From positions 9,474,737 through 9,538,736 of the forward strand of contig OY997640.1 of assembly GCA_963921795.1 (NCBI GenBank): a stretch of DNA of 64,000 nucleotides, in the 5' to 3' direction. Both the position numbers and the translations under genes were made by a program. Position 1 is the first letter of the stretch, and the number at the start of each line of letters is the position of its first letter. Below the pieces are notes generated by a model. That model searched no databases, was not told the origin of the DNA, and saw only the letters and a program-made list of their open reading frames with translations. This DNA comes from Nannobrachium achirus (Eukaryota; Chordata; Actinopteri; Myctophiformes; Myctophidae). Below, piece by piece: positions 10,172-22,630 of the stretch.

Positions 10172-11113
10172 TTGCGACCGTCAGGTCGCACTTACTATCA
10201 AAACCTCCACCAGCTGTCCGTCAGTCCGTCCGTCAGTCCGTCTGTCTGTCACACGTCACACGTCACACTTTTGCCCGGCTCATATCTCCGCAACCGTTGC
10301 CCTGATCCATGCCAAATTTTGCACACATACTCCTTGCCTGCCAAATCACAACCTCCCCACCCATCAATTCACACATGACCCTCTTCTAGCGCCACCCTGA
10401 GGCCGATTCTTGCAAAACACATTTTTGGACACAGCTCCTACAATTTTTGCTCTAAAATCACGCAAATCGGTACACAGTATGTCTACACTCATGTCATCAA
10501 CATGGATCTGTGTCATATAGCGCCACCATCAGGCCGATCTTTTCAAACACATTTTTGGACACTGCTCCTACATATTTTGCCCTAAAATCACGCAAATCGG
10601 TACACAGTATGTCTACAGTCATGTCATCAACATGGATCTTTCCGGGGGCGCCCGCTGGCCTGGTGGTCAAGGTGCGTACCATATACTAGGCTATGATGCG
10701 TGCTGGCGTCGCCGGTTCGATTCCCGATCCGGACGACCTTTGCCACATGTCATTCCCCATCTCTCTCCCCATTTCCTGTCAGCCTACTATCCTGTCAAAT
10801 AAAGGCATAAAAGCCCAAAAACAAATCTTAAAAAGAAAAAAAAAACATGGATCTGTCCCATATAGCGCCACCTTCAGGCCGATTTTTTCAAACACATTTT
10901 TGGACACTGCTCCTACAGATTTTGCCCTAAAGTCACGCAAATCGGTAGACAGTATGTCTACACTCATCTCATCAATATGGATCTGTCCCATGTAGCGCCA
11001 CCAACAGGCCGATTTCTTCAAACACATTTTTGGACACTACTCCTACACATTTTGCCCTAAAATCACGCTGCGACCTGACGGTCGCTTATCTCCCTATTAG
11101 GGAGTCTTACTGG
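10172..11113 (+). mobile_element. F-family Helentron-like element, copy 1
   Basis: It starts TTGCGACCGTCAGGTCGCA. Near the right end the inverted GCGACCTGACGGTCGC is followed by the hairpin CTCCCTATTAGGGAG and a CTGG terminus before T. An asymmetric inverted repeat, a single 3' hairpin and a CTRR end are the plan of Helentron/Helitron2 elements. The body carries CGTCAGTCCGTC repeats and tandem copies of a block containing GCGCCACC, CACATTTTTGGACAC and CAAATCGGTA. A SINE is inserted at 10640-10843. No coding capacity. Confidence 0.55.
10640..10843 (+). mobile_element. tRNA-derived SINE with target-site duplication
   Basis: The SINE has a polymerase III split promoter: a box A-like TGGCCTGGTGGTCAAGG near 10657 and box B GGTTCGATTCCC at 10713-10724. 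It continues with the CACATGTCATTCCCC / CTCTCTCCCC / TTTCCTGTC body familiar from percomorph fish SINEs, and ends in an A-rich tail. An 11-bp duplication AACATGGATCT flanks it (10629-10639 and 10844-10854). It integrated into the F-family element by LINE-driven retrotransposition. Confidence 0.9.
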
Positions 11114-11117
11114 TATA

Positions 11118-11765
11118 CTATAGTGTTTGTTCACTTCAGTAAGAGTTAAACAGCTCTATGTTGTGACAGTAACCATTGCTATAGAGCGTTTGTTCACTTC
11201 AGTCAGAGTTAAACAGCTCTATATTGTGATAGTAATCATTGCTATAGTGTGTGTTCAGTAACAGTGTTAAATAGCTCTATATTGTGACAATAATCATTGC
11301 TATAGTGTGTGTTCAGTAACAGTGTTAAATAGCTCTTACTAGTCTATATTGTGACAGTAATCATTGCTATAGTGTGTGTTCAGTAACAGTGTTAAATAGC
11401 TCTATATTGTGACAGTAATCATTGCTATAGAGTGTTTGTTCAGTAACAGTGTTAAATAGCTCTATATTGTGACAGTAATCATTGCTATAGAGTGTTTGTT
11501 CAGTAACAGTGTTAAATAGCTATATATTGTGATAGTAATCATTGCTATCCACAACTTTCCAACATCCCATCATGCATTGCGCAGAAGTTGCACAGAGTTT
11601 CCGGTGCCGCAGCCAAGTGTGATCTACAAGCTCACAGCGGTTGCATCTGCGACGCGACGTGAGCTTGGATGTCTGCTGTTAATCCGGAAGTGTGGTGCAA
11701 AAAAATATCAAGTAAATTCCCGCGGAAAGAGGTGGATAGAGTGTGTGTTAAGTAACAGTGTTAAA
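11118..11765 (+). repeat. 60-bp minisatellite split by an insertion
   Basis: Seven or so units of 58-60 bp centred on CATTGCTATAGAGTG and CAGTAACAGTGTTAAATAG run to 11548. A partial unit resumes at 11736. The gap is the AT-flanked element at 11549-11735. Confidence 0.9.
11549..11735. mobile_element. 187-bp MITE flanked by AT, copy 1
   Basis: It runs from CCACAACTTTCC to GGAAAGAGGTGG (imperfect inverted ends). It interrupts the minisatellite exactly, with AT on each side. A second copy with the same ends and the same AT flanks lies at 56672-56855. The 2-bp AT duplication suggests the ISL2EU-like branch of Harbinger, but no transposase is present. Its centre carries the GATCTACAAGCTCACAG hairpin (11621-11672). 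Confidence 0.7.
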
Positions 11766-11959
11766 AAATGCAATTTTTTAAATGCCAATAAAAATAAATC
11801 ATTTTATAATAGAACAATTCAATTCCTGATACAGTCGCTGCTTTAATTTGTAAATGGCTACCAAACATTTTGTTTGATGCAGGACAAAAAATATTTTTAT
11901 TTTATTTTATTTTGAGTCTCAGTGAATAATAAAAAACTTGTATTATTTTTCAAAGTTTT

Positions 11960-12244
11960 GAAAATTTTTAGGGCAAAAATTGTAGATGCAGTGTCCAAAA
12001 AAGTGTTTTGCAAGAATCTGCCTCATGGTGGCGCTAAAAGAGGGCCATGTGAGAATTGTGGGTGGAGGTTGTGGTTTGGCAGGCAAGGAGTGTGTGTGCA
12101 AAGTTTGGTATGGATCGGGGCAACGGTTGCGGAGATATGAGCAGGGCAAAAGTGCGACATGTGACGTGTGACAGACAGACTGACGGACTGACTGACTGAC
12201 AGCTGGTGGAGGTTTTGATAGTAAGTGCGACCTGATGGTCGCAA
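11960..12244 (-). mobile_element. F-family Helentron-like element, truncated copy 2
   Basis: It reads on the minus strand from TTGCGACCATCAGGTCGCAC (12244 downward) through the CTCCACCAGCTG and CTCATATCTCCGCAACCG blocks. It stops in the TTTTTGGACACTGC block and lacks the 3' hairpin end. Confidence 0.6.
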
Positions 12245-13483
12245 TCATCTATGGATTATTTCCAAACCAAATCTTTTTCAATGGACACGTATATCTGTAC
12301 TGTAGCCAAACTGATGGCAGGGGGCAGCCTTATGCAATGAATGAATGTGAAATGGCCCGCCCTCCGTATTTCAGAGTGTAGAAATGCATTTTCTAGATCA
12401 GGTCCACAGAATACAGCCAGGAAGTGAATTGGCCATCCATTGATGTTTACGTGAGGTGGAAATTTGAGAGCAGCGTTACGGGAGATGTTTTAACTGTACA
12501 CACCCGTGCGACCCCTCATCAGCTTACAGTCATCAAACAAGGTAAAAGAACGAGCGTTCGTATTGGCGACGCGCCGCGGTCAGAATTAATAATTTTCTAT
12601 TGTTTTAACTGCATATAGTAAAAGGGTGGTTTACGAGGCTAACCCCTGTGGACCGATGAATGCCAAAAGAGTCACCATTATCCCATTTAATCCCTATTTT
12701 AATCCAGACATATAAATATCCAAATATTGTGTCATTAGTAACCCTTTGGAATAAATAATACATACATCTTACATCAGACAAAAAGTTTCGCACTAAAATT
12801 GTGTTTCTATCAAAAATGATGATAATTAAACATTTTCAAATAATATTTCTGTGGTCTAGAGCATTTATTTTGTCACGTTTACATAATGATCTATAATGAA
12901 AAATAATGTAGCTATTCAACCATGTAACTTGATAACAGCCCTGTTACTGTAATTTCAGCTCTGTTACCATATCATTTTAATCCAAAATAATCATAAATGG
13001 CTTTCTCAGCTCACAGGGGGTGAGCTATAGTCCTTTAAGCAGTTTAAGCAATGATATGCATGAAGTGTTAGAGTAAATATTTGAAAATAAATACTGAAAT
13101 TAGTAAAGTGAAATGTGACATTATTGAAAAGTTGGGTACAATAGACTTTGAAAGTGGCTTAAATTTATTCAAATCAACTCACATCTGAAATCAAATGGTT
13201 ATTTAGAGAGAATGTTACTTTCTTCACCTAATGGTAAAGGAATTATAAATATTTATTTGAATGATGTTTCAAGTATAGCAAACCATAAATAAAACATTTA
13301 ATAAAAAATGTGTCTTTAAAGCCTGGGCTGAGATAATCATGCTTTTAATAGTTTATTAGCTAATATTGAGGTGTACAAGCCCAAATGTCCTCCAATTCTG
13401 GAACGACTCTATATGGGATGGGGAATGAAGGGTAAATTACATCTTTCTGTTTCCTCATCCATGTTTTGAACATTAAATCTTAC
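12245..13483. other. Long AT-rich intron, nothing recognised
   Basis: No exon with consistent splice signals and phase was found. 12300-12600 has some CpG-bearing sequence, and the rest is AT-rich and unique-looking. Confidence 0.5.
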
Positions 13484-13837
13484 CAACACGGAGATGGATC
13501 AAACCGCTTCTGTGCAGGGGTGGAATCTCGTCGGTTATTGCAGAACACTCGTAGGTCCCCTCATCTGAGAGCCTCACCCTGACCAGCTTCAGTGAGATGT
13601 TACCATGAGACAACTCTTCATGAAACATTGATGTCCTCTGTTTGTACAACGGGTTGACATCTGCCGTGTCACGTCCATCTTGGAGAAGGTGCACATATTC
13701 TGGATACAGGTCATCTCTGGTCCACTTCACCGTCTTCTCCTCCATGTTGACAGGTGGTTTAATGTGACATGGAAGGATCACAACATCTCCCTCTTGGACC
13801 AGCACAGGCTGAGAAGACCCGATCACCTGAGGTTCTC
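13484..13837 (-). CDS. Ig-family membrane protein, butyrophilin/B7-like V domain exon
   Basis: This phase 1-1 exon of 354 bp (acceptor CTTACAG, donor GTAAG) is the most N-terminal exon found with confidence. It encodes GEPQVIGSSQPVLVQEGDVVILPCHIKPPVNMEEKTVKWTR...YVHLLQDGRD...YKQRTSMFHEELSHGNISLKLVRVRLSDEGTYECSA...LIHLRV. ILPC, VKWTR and DEGTYEC give the canonical V-set cysteines and tryptophan, and GDVVILPC with GNISLKL is the butyrophilin/MOG/B7 pattern common in fish. Pairing this type of V domain with SLAM-like domains downstream is unusual. The signal-peptide exon should lie at higher coordinates and was not firmly found. Confidence 0.85.
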
Positions 13838-14856
13838 CTGTAAGTGTAAGTAGAATTGAGCCGGAGTCCTGTGTTATCTGTGTTACGCAATATGCAGGCA
13901 CTGATTAAATGGAGGCCTTTTAGTTGCTTTTTGTGCCCCCGGGGGCCACATGAACTGGGGGTCCCTGGGTTTTGGGTTAACCCTAACCCTACTGCAGTGT
14001 ATGTAGACTCTAAGAGTTACTATGTAAGGGTCCATTTGATTCCATTTGTAAACTCTAATGTAAGGGTCCATTTGGTTCCATGTGTACACTCTCAGAGTTA
14101 CAGACCTGTAAGGGTCCATTTGGAACCCCCTCAATGACCCCTAGTGTTCAGAAACAGAGTGTTGCTGCTCCCTACTACTATAAAATAATCCATGTCTTTA
14201 ACAATGATCTTATGACTGCATCATCTAAAGTCTGAGCATCTTTGGACTGACATGGTTTGGTATCAGAGTTAAATTATTGATGAATACGACACTATTAAAA
14301 TGTAATAGTTAAACACTATTCGTCATGCCAAATTAATGTCAACCTGCAATATAGATTTTCCCCACTTACAGTAGGCCTATATTGTCTTTATATGGAGTCT
14401 GATGCTGTCATGTTATTTATAGCTACTCTACACAGTTAACTATAATGTTGAATCCACTGTGATGAAGTTAAAGGGGAAGACCACCCATTTTCAATATTGA
14501 ACTATGTCATTAATATACTTTATAGGAGTTGTGTGGAAATAGAAAAAAGTTCCCCCCCTTCTGTGTTGCCTAGAACTGGAGGATTGATTTTGGGGTTTGT
14601 ATTGTAAAGTACACCGGTGTGATGTCCCACTACTCTGTGGAACCGAGCAGAGAATGGAATTTGGACCCAGAGCTGGCTGAAGTCCACAACAATGAAATCC
14701 AGAAGGCAGGATATGTGTCCGAGGTGGTGCCTGAAGATGATGGGGAGAAACCTCAGAGTGAGAGCTGGCATCTTCCTCATCATATCGTCTGACAGCACAG
14801 TGGAAAGACTTGTCTCGTCTTCAGTTGCTCCTTCCGGGTGGCTGGACAAAGTCTGA
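13838..14856. other. Intron or upstream region with short GGGTCCATTT tandem repeats
   Basis: At 14026-14125 there are about three loosely repeated units containing TGTAAGGGTCCATTTG. No leader exon was recognised. Minus-strand frames at 13883-14134 and 14520-14849 have no domain I can name. Confidence 0.4.
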
Positions 14857-17025
14857 GGCTGTTTCTCGATGTAAATGCTTGTCTAGACTTGAGTCCTCGT
14901 GAACTTGTGATACGTCAACAGTTGCTGCCCAAGTACCATTCCAATCTCAAGTCTGCATTTGACCAAGTAGAGACCAAATTCCCGGATGTGAACTTGATCC
15001 TCCCACTTTACGGAGTATGCATCGGAGCTGACTTCTGTAGACTTTCCACAGCAAATGGCCCAGAATGCAACACAACCCGGATAGGACCGCCCACAAGAGA
15101 GCCAGCAAAAAACAAACCAGTATGGCTGACACAGACGGACCGCAGTACATGTCCGAATATTTGTTTTCGTTTTGCCACAGAGTGTCATTTTATGATTTAT
15201 TTTAGGCTTGAATGTTGTAAATTAACTTTTAACCGGTGCACCGAACGTTTGGACGCTTGAGTCGCCGCCAGCCGCCGCTAACCTGACTGCAGATGACCGG
15301 CCATCAGGACTACACTGTTCCAAGCAATTCCAAGCAAGATGAATGTGTACAGAGAAATATGCATGTGTTTATTCATATTTATTAACAGGGGTGTGTGAGT
15401 GTGTAGGGCCACTGTTTATAGGACTAAAGTTGCATTAATAGTTTTCACACCTCTTAACAAAAGCTGTCAACAATGTGTGTCAATGCGATATATGTAGGAA
15501 TGGAATATGCATATGAATGGTCCATTGTGTGTCATGCTAAGTACAGACTACAGTAGACAAATGGTCCATTGTGTGTCATGCATGCTAAGTAGGCTACAGT
15601 ATACGAATGGTCCATTGTGACATGTGTGACATACAAGTACAGTAGACTGAAGCAGTCCAAAGATGTTTTGATAATGGCTTCATGAACTCATTATTTAACT
15701 TACGTCTGCAAGGTGTGTGACAGTTGGCTCCGTCCATAATCAGGTAAATAGAATAACATTATGCAGTATTGTGTTAATAAATAGGCCTACACATTAGATA
15801 TTAGGTTAATATCAACAATTGTTTACTTCATGTCATATATACAGTTACAGTACAGTACATCATTCATGAATTGAATTCCTCTCCTCTTTCTTTCTAAACA
15901 TCAATTTAATTCTGTTTATATTTTTGGAAAAAAAATTGGAGATCATCTCATATGCCTGTTTGTGTGCGATTTTGTTTTATAGGCCACTTTATGTGTGAAC
16001 GTAAGTTTTAACAACTCTTATTGTGCCAATTCTGAACTAGTTCGGCTTTATTTGGACCTTATCAGGGTGCCGATCCCGAACTAGTTCGGCTTTTAAAAAA
16101 AAAAGAAATTTATATATATATATATTTTTTTTTTTCGAGCCGGGCCGCCGGCCGTCATCTGTTTACACGGCCCGCAAAAGCGTCGCGCCACTCCAATGCA
16201 ATCCAGGATCTTTAGAGCTCATTTTCTCTGTTCCATGCATATCCATGAGGTGTGCAAGGTTTAATCATGGCTAAATCGCCGAAAATAGGGCTTCTAAAAT
16301 GCTTGGTAGCCAATAGCTAACTTCAAGCTAACTTCATCCTGTCCCTGTTCATGCAACAAAGGAAAGTGTTCAGGTGCGTCATGGCTGTGCACGGCTTGTG
16401 CATATACAACGCTTGTCTATGGTTGATTCTATGGCCATTGGGCGCCCTCTAGTGGTGAAAAGGTGGCATTGAAAGGGTTAAGAGATAGCCTCCTATCATA
16501 ATAAATGCCAAGTCGTGTATTTCTTTTCCTGGCTGATAGGCCTAACCCTACATTATTAGCATATTAACAAAAACGTTTTAACATTTATATAATTATAGAG
16601 AATATAGGCTACGTTGTGGTTTTATGTCCTCACTTATTTTAATAGCTCTGGATTAAGAGCACCTGCTAAATGCCTACATTGTACATTGTAAACAGTGGTG
16701 TTTGTATAATATTTTTATATTGTAAAGTGCAGGTGCCTATGCCTATTTTATACTACAAAGAAACCTGATCTACAAACAAACAAGGCTTTGCATAATTAAG
16801 ACGAGTTATTAGTTTATAGATCTGCTCTGGGCATATCCACACAGAGGACAAGCTGAGGTGGTGACGTCACCGCGAGTACGCTGCAGTAAGTAACGTTCCA
16901 ATCCCAGAATCAGCGACGTGCGTCCTCCTGTCCTCGGAAGTTCTTATTCCCAAGGCGAACTTGCAAGTCTGAACTAACAAGGACCCAAGTCTTCAGTTAC
17001 CAAGCATTCACATCGAGAAACAGCC
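14857..17025. mobile_element. Candidate 2.2-kb Harbinger-like element
   Basis: The ends are inverted over about 25 bp with one mismatch (GGCTGTTTCTCGATGT at the left and its complement at 17010-17025) and are flanked by TGA on each side (14854-14856, 17026-17028), which would fit a TNA-type 3-bp duplication. The interior has no recognisable transposase. A plus-strand frame at 14838-15260 (140 residues) crosses the left end and matches nothing I know. ACTAGTTCGGCTTT is duplicated inside at 16037-16095. Alternatively these are two inverted copies of one dispersed repeat. Confidence 0.4.
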
Positions 17026-18152
<1,127 letters not shown>

Positions 18153-18178
18153 GAGAGATGGAAACTGACGCGATGGGG

Positions 18179-18208
18179 AGAGGGAGAGAGAGAGAGAGAG
18201 AGAGAGAC
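18179..18208. repeat. (GA)n microsatellite
   Basis: Short GA run between the AC and GT tracts. Confidence 0.9.
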
Positions 18209-18286
18209 TTTCTGAACGTGGCTAAATGCTAGGCTAGCAGCAGCTAAACTCTGTGGAGGCATGGAGGCACGCGCTGCGTGTGGGTG

Positions 18287-18288
<2 letters not shown>

Positions 18289-18346
<58 letters not shown>

Positions 18347-18365
18347 CTGTGTGTGTGTGTGTGTG

Positions 18366-18420
<55 letters not shown>
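18289..18420. repeat. (GT)n microsatellite, inverted relative to 18034-18152
   Basis: GT run of about 130 bp with a few GTGCCTGT interruptions. It complements the AC tract 140 bp upstream, so one strand could fold into a stem of more than 100 bp. Confidence 0.95.
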
Positions 18421-19479
18421 CAGTGGTGAAAGTGGTTAGAAATTCTTGCCGGAACTGTCATAAATTGGCCGCGCGGCGCGGCCGCAAAAAATTTGGGAGG
18501 CTCTAATCCCCCAAAACCCCTGGCCTGAAATGCATAGAAAACTGCATTTTGGGAGGCCCACCTGCTGCCTTTCTATAATAAGCCTCTTCATATTGTTCAT
18601 TGTTCCATACAGAAGGGTAAGCATATATATATATATATTGTTATATTATATATATTATTATATATATTATTATTAATATTATTAACCAGTTATCTAAAGT
18701 AACTAAGTAGACCTACATTTACTAAAGTACTGTATTTAAGTACAGGTTTTTAAGTATAGCCTAGCCTACTTTACTGGAGTATTTCCAATACTTTTAATTC
18801 TACTCCACTACATCTCCCATTTCCAGATGCAGAATTGAATCATTTTGGTCTATTCTGCATTTATTGCCGCATGCAGGCACAGACACGAGTCCTCCTAGAG
18901 ATGGGATTTATGGCTCTTTGAAGTGAGCCGGATCTCTGGGATCCGTTCCTTTCAAAGAGCCGTTCAAAAGACGTAGGCCTACATTTTGATACTTCTACTA
19001 CTCAAGTACATTAACATTCCAAACTTCTACTTGATTGCAGTATTGATATTTCTAAAGAAATTGAGTAATTTTCCCACCACTGTTCATTAGAAAGTAACGG
19101 CTCCCTACTGTGAACCGAATCATATCGTTCATTTCAAAGAGCCGTTCAAAAGACTCGATTCGTTCGCGAACGTCCCACCCACTCGCTCCGTGTCAAACAA
19201 ACACTGAAATGCAAACAGACTGGATCACACTGACCTAAACAAACCCACGGGAATAATTTAGAAGCACTTTATCAGAAAATATAACTAGTAACACTTGTGT
19301 ACTGTATGTTAATCTGACTTTAGTATAGGCTATTGTTTTCTTCCTGGACGTGCGTTTGTGGCTGGCTATTTAACATGGGATTTTGACAGCTGGCTTCTCT
19401 TCTTAACGGAACGCCGTTCCGGCCCCGAATGTTTTAACGGAACGGGGGTTCCGGCCGTTCCGGCTCACTTTCACCACTG
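18421..19479. mobile_element. hAT element inserted at a microsatellite edge
   Basis: Perfect 14-bp terminal inverted repeats (CAGTGGTGAAAGTG) are flanked by GTGTGTGC on both sides (18413-18420 and 19480-19487). The left duplication is the last bases of the GT tract. The interior includes older material: a GGCTCTTTGAA / TTCAAAGAGCC pair and blocks with AAAGTAACTAAGTA. No transposase frame. Confidence 0.9.
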
Positions 19480-19793
19480 GTGTGTGCAGCAACAACAACA
19501 ACAACAGCGTGGACGTTAGCGTTTAGCGTCCAGGCTAGCAGGAAGAAGGGAAGAAGTTGCCTAGTAACTGATCTCATAGGCTATTCAGTAGCCTATCAAA
19601 AGTAATTAAGTGCACCACGGTGACAAGCATTAAAATATGACTCCCCAGTTATGATTAAAAAACGCAAAGCAGTCTTATTCCACAATGCTTTAATATAAAG
19701 TTCCAATTTTTTTACAGGGGTTTAGAAATGACTATTCTACATGTAAAATGTGTCTATAAAGAAATAGCTTAATTCCCTGAACTGGGTCTTTAA
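19480..19793. other. Unique sequence, no gene
   Basis: Begins with (CAA)n at 19490-19505; nothing else recognised. Confidence 0.4.
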
Positions 19794-20220
19794 AGTGCGG
19801 GTGCCATGATTTATTCCCCCTCTAAAACATGATTATCAACTATTATGATTATACTAGGAGGAAGATTTTTTCCAAAAAAGTGTACAGAAAGAGTTAAAAT
19901 GTGTTTTTACGTGGCCACACCCCCAGTTCATTAAGTATGCGTGGTTGTCGTGGTGGGTGGTGACCCAGCTGAAGTTAGGCACACCCCACAGTGTTGGGTG
20001 AATGGTAATTAGGGGAGGAGTTGATTGTGTGATGTAATAAGTATGGGTGTTTTTGGAACGGCACGTCTGACCCAGCAGGTAGCATCCTCCAGCTAAAAAC
20101 CCAAATAAAAAGAGAATGCATAATCGCTCATAACAACCACACCAGGGGGTCTAATGAAGTACTGTCAACCTCCTAGACACATGAAAACCAGAAAAAGTAC
20201 AAAACTATGGCACCACCTCT
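19794..20220. mobile_element. MITE flanked by TTAA (piggyBac- or Kolobok-like)
   Basis: Imperfect 19-bp inverted ends (AGTGCGGGTGCCATGATTT and the complement of AGAGGTGGTGCCATAGTTT) are flanked by TTAA at 19790-19793 and 20221-20224. The TTAA duplication is the mark of piggyBac and Kolobok transposases. It has no coding capacity. Confidence 0.6.
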
Positions 20221-20224
20221 TTAA

Positions 20225-20623
20225 GTAAATTAAAGTAAAGTACACATGTGTAAGAGCCATTTGAGCCATCTTATTATTTAATTGATGATGTCACCAAAGG
20301 GCATGGTCAAGGCCAGGTTGTCTAGGTATTTAACAGGCTCAGTAATCAGGCACAGACAGGTGTTGGCATACAGTTTATGACTGACATGAGCTGTGGTCTG
20401 TGGAGAGCATTTAACTGTTTGTTTATTTACATATTTATTATGCTGAAGTATATGACTGAGAATACGTTTGTTCATTTGAACGTTTGGACTCCAGTTAATA
20501 TTGATCACACTTCTGAACTCCTCAGCAACCAGTAGAAGCCAGAGTATAGGCCTTTGGGCGCTATAACGTGATTAAAACATGCTTAAATATTTGACAATTA
20601 AGGTCTACTATTTCAAATATTTG
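20225..20623. other. Unique sequence, no gene
   Basis: A 76-residue minus-strand frame at 20278-20508 has no recognisable motif; nothing else is visible. Confidence 0.4.
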
Positions 20624-21111
20624 TTGCGACCGTCAGGTCGCAGTTACTATGAAAAGCTCCACCGGCTGTCTGTCAGTTTTTCTGTCCATCACGTAACACT
20701 TTTGCCCTAGTCATATCTCTGCCACCGTTGGCCCTATCAATGCCAAACTTTGCACACAAACTCCTTGGATGGCAAATCACAACCTCCACCCCACCTCCAG
20801 GCACCCCCGCAGCTCCAGGGACCCCCAGGGACCCCCTGGTGCCACCGCCAAAAAGTGCAAAAATGACCAAATGACCATCCCAGCGGGGCAGCTCACGGGG
20901 AATTCCCGGGGACCACCGACTCCTGGTGCTCCAGAACGGATGCAAAAGTGATCCCTCGCCACTGCAGCGCACATAAAATGCCGTAACTCGGAGTAGGAGC
21001 GACGGGAGAGGAGGTGTGGAGACAGCCGCCGGTACAGCCACTGCAGCCCGCTAAAAAGGCCGCAACATGTGACCTGACGGTCGCTATCTCCCAATTATGG
21101 AGTCTTACTGG
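20624..21111 (+). mobile_element. F-family Helentron-like element, copy 3
   Basis: The left end is TTGCGACCGTCAGGTCGCAG. Near the right end are GACCTGACGGTCGC, the hairpin CTCCCAATTATGGAG and the terminus CTGG followed by T. It shares the CTCCACCGGCTGTC and CCAAACTTTGCACACA blocks with copy 1, but its centre (20790-21040) is different and proline-codon rich. Confidence 0.55.
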
Positions 21112-21149
21112 TATCATGGTTTATAATTGAGGTTGTAGGCTATAGGCCT

Positions 21150-21342
21150 ATAGTATAGGGTGTGCCAATATGTAGTTCTAGAGCGGCCATTTCTTGGGTC
21201 AACACAGCCTTACACAGGTGTTCTGATTGGAGTAGAGCATTAGTTCTATGCCAATCAAACAATTGAAACACCTGTGTTTGACCCAAAATATGGCCGCTCT
21301 AGAACTACAATTGCGTCACCGTTGGCACACACTATAGCCTAC
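21150..21342. mobile_element. Small palindromic MITE
   Basis: Two arms share GTGTGCCAA and TAGTTCTAGAGCGGCCAT (right arm inverted), ending near CACACTATAG. The arms differ by a short insertion (CGGTGACGC) on the right. Target duplication could not be fixed; CTATAG appears outside both ends. Confidence 0.5.
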
Positions 21343-21696
<354 letters not shown>

Positions 21697-21704
21697 GCGC
21701 GCGC

Positions 21705-22310
21705 TTCGAGCCCCCGGCCGCGACGTGGCGTAACATTGCAAGAAGACGTTATTTTTGATAACATATATATGATGAAGTGAGCATGCAAAATTGGAACTGG
21801 GACACTGTACATCCAATCAGGTTACTCTCCTGATGGGATAAAATTGTCAGCCCACTTGAAAACATATTTTTAGTTTATTAAACAGTTGGAGATACCCCTG
21901 TGATGGGTATTTTGTTGTGGTTAATTTCATCCTTTTATCAATTCATATTGATTGTTGGATATGATTTATGATACATAAATGTATGATTCATGTATGAGGC
22001 TCATATGACCATAAGGGTTATATTATGTGAACTACTGTCTGAACTTACAGTATAGGAGACCATGTCGTTAAAGTGAATGAAAGCCTTCATAAGATACAAC
22101 TAATTAAAATAACTATTAATGTTAGAAAACAAAACAGGCTGCTAATATTAAGTAGGCGACATAAAAATGTAATACATTTCTGAAACAATAGACAGACAGG
22201 TTGTGTTGTTAAGCAATGGACCTTCATGCATGGGTATTAATATGGATTCCACGTTGTTAATCTATTAAAACCAGAACTAAATTGTTAATTAATTCATCGT
22301 AGAATCCAAT
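21705..22310. other. Unique AT-rich sequence, no gene
   Basis: No coding frame or repeat of note. Confidence 0.4.
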
Positions 22311-22630
22311 TCCAGGCGGTTCCTCCGTTCAGCGGGACGTTCTGTAAGATCTAAACCGAGCAGACTCCTCCACAGCGGAGACAAACCGTGTGTACTGGCG
22401 TGGTGTTTTCCTTTTTTCCCCCCTTACCAACAGCAACAGAGTTCGTACTCGATGCGAGCCGCGGTGTGCGTTCATGATTTGAGCCCCCGCGCGTTCATAT
22501 AGCGGTAGCGCTCGTTCGCATCCATGAACAAAATCGATGAAGCAAAACGCGTCACATAGGCCCCACTACGTCACGTTTTACTACCCGGAAGAAGGGGTGA
22601 AAACGCCTCATGCGCGGGAGATTAAGTCTA
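22311..22630 (-). promoter_or_regulatory. CpG-rich stretch, possible promoter of the minus-strand Ig gene
   Basis: CpG density rises sharply compared with the flanks (CGCGCG, GAGCCGCGG), and a CRE-like TACGTCA lies at 22568-22574. On the minus strand an ATG at 22475 opens MNAHRGSHRVRTLLLL and runs to a good donor (TTG|GTAAGG at 22427). This resembles the start of a signal peptide, but it ends in phase 0, whereas the V exon needs phase 1, so another small exon would have to lie between. A promoter or first exon is only a suggestion. Confidence 0.25.

Noticed and set aside
13883-14134. Leader exon of the Ig gene in the MRGFQMDPY... frame
   Set aside because: The frame translates a short tandem repeat (GGGTCCATTT), is not hydrophobic enough for a signal peptide and has no phase-1 donor.
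14520-14849. Transposase-like or receptor-like minus-strand frame (DETSLSTVLSDDMMRK...)
   Set aside because: A weak resemblance to the hAT dimerisation motif on the other strand (STVERLVSS) was considered but is too short and out of context.
20673-21117. Pro/Gly-rich minus-strand frames as a gene
   Set aside because: They lie wholly inside the F-family element and have no matching domain.
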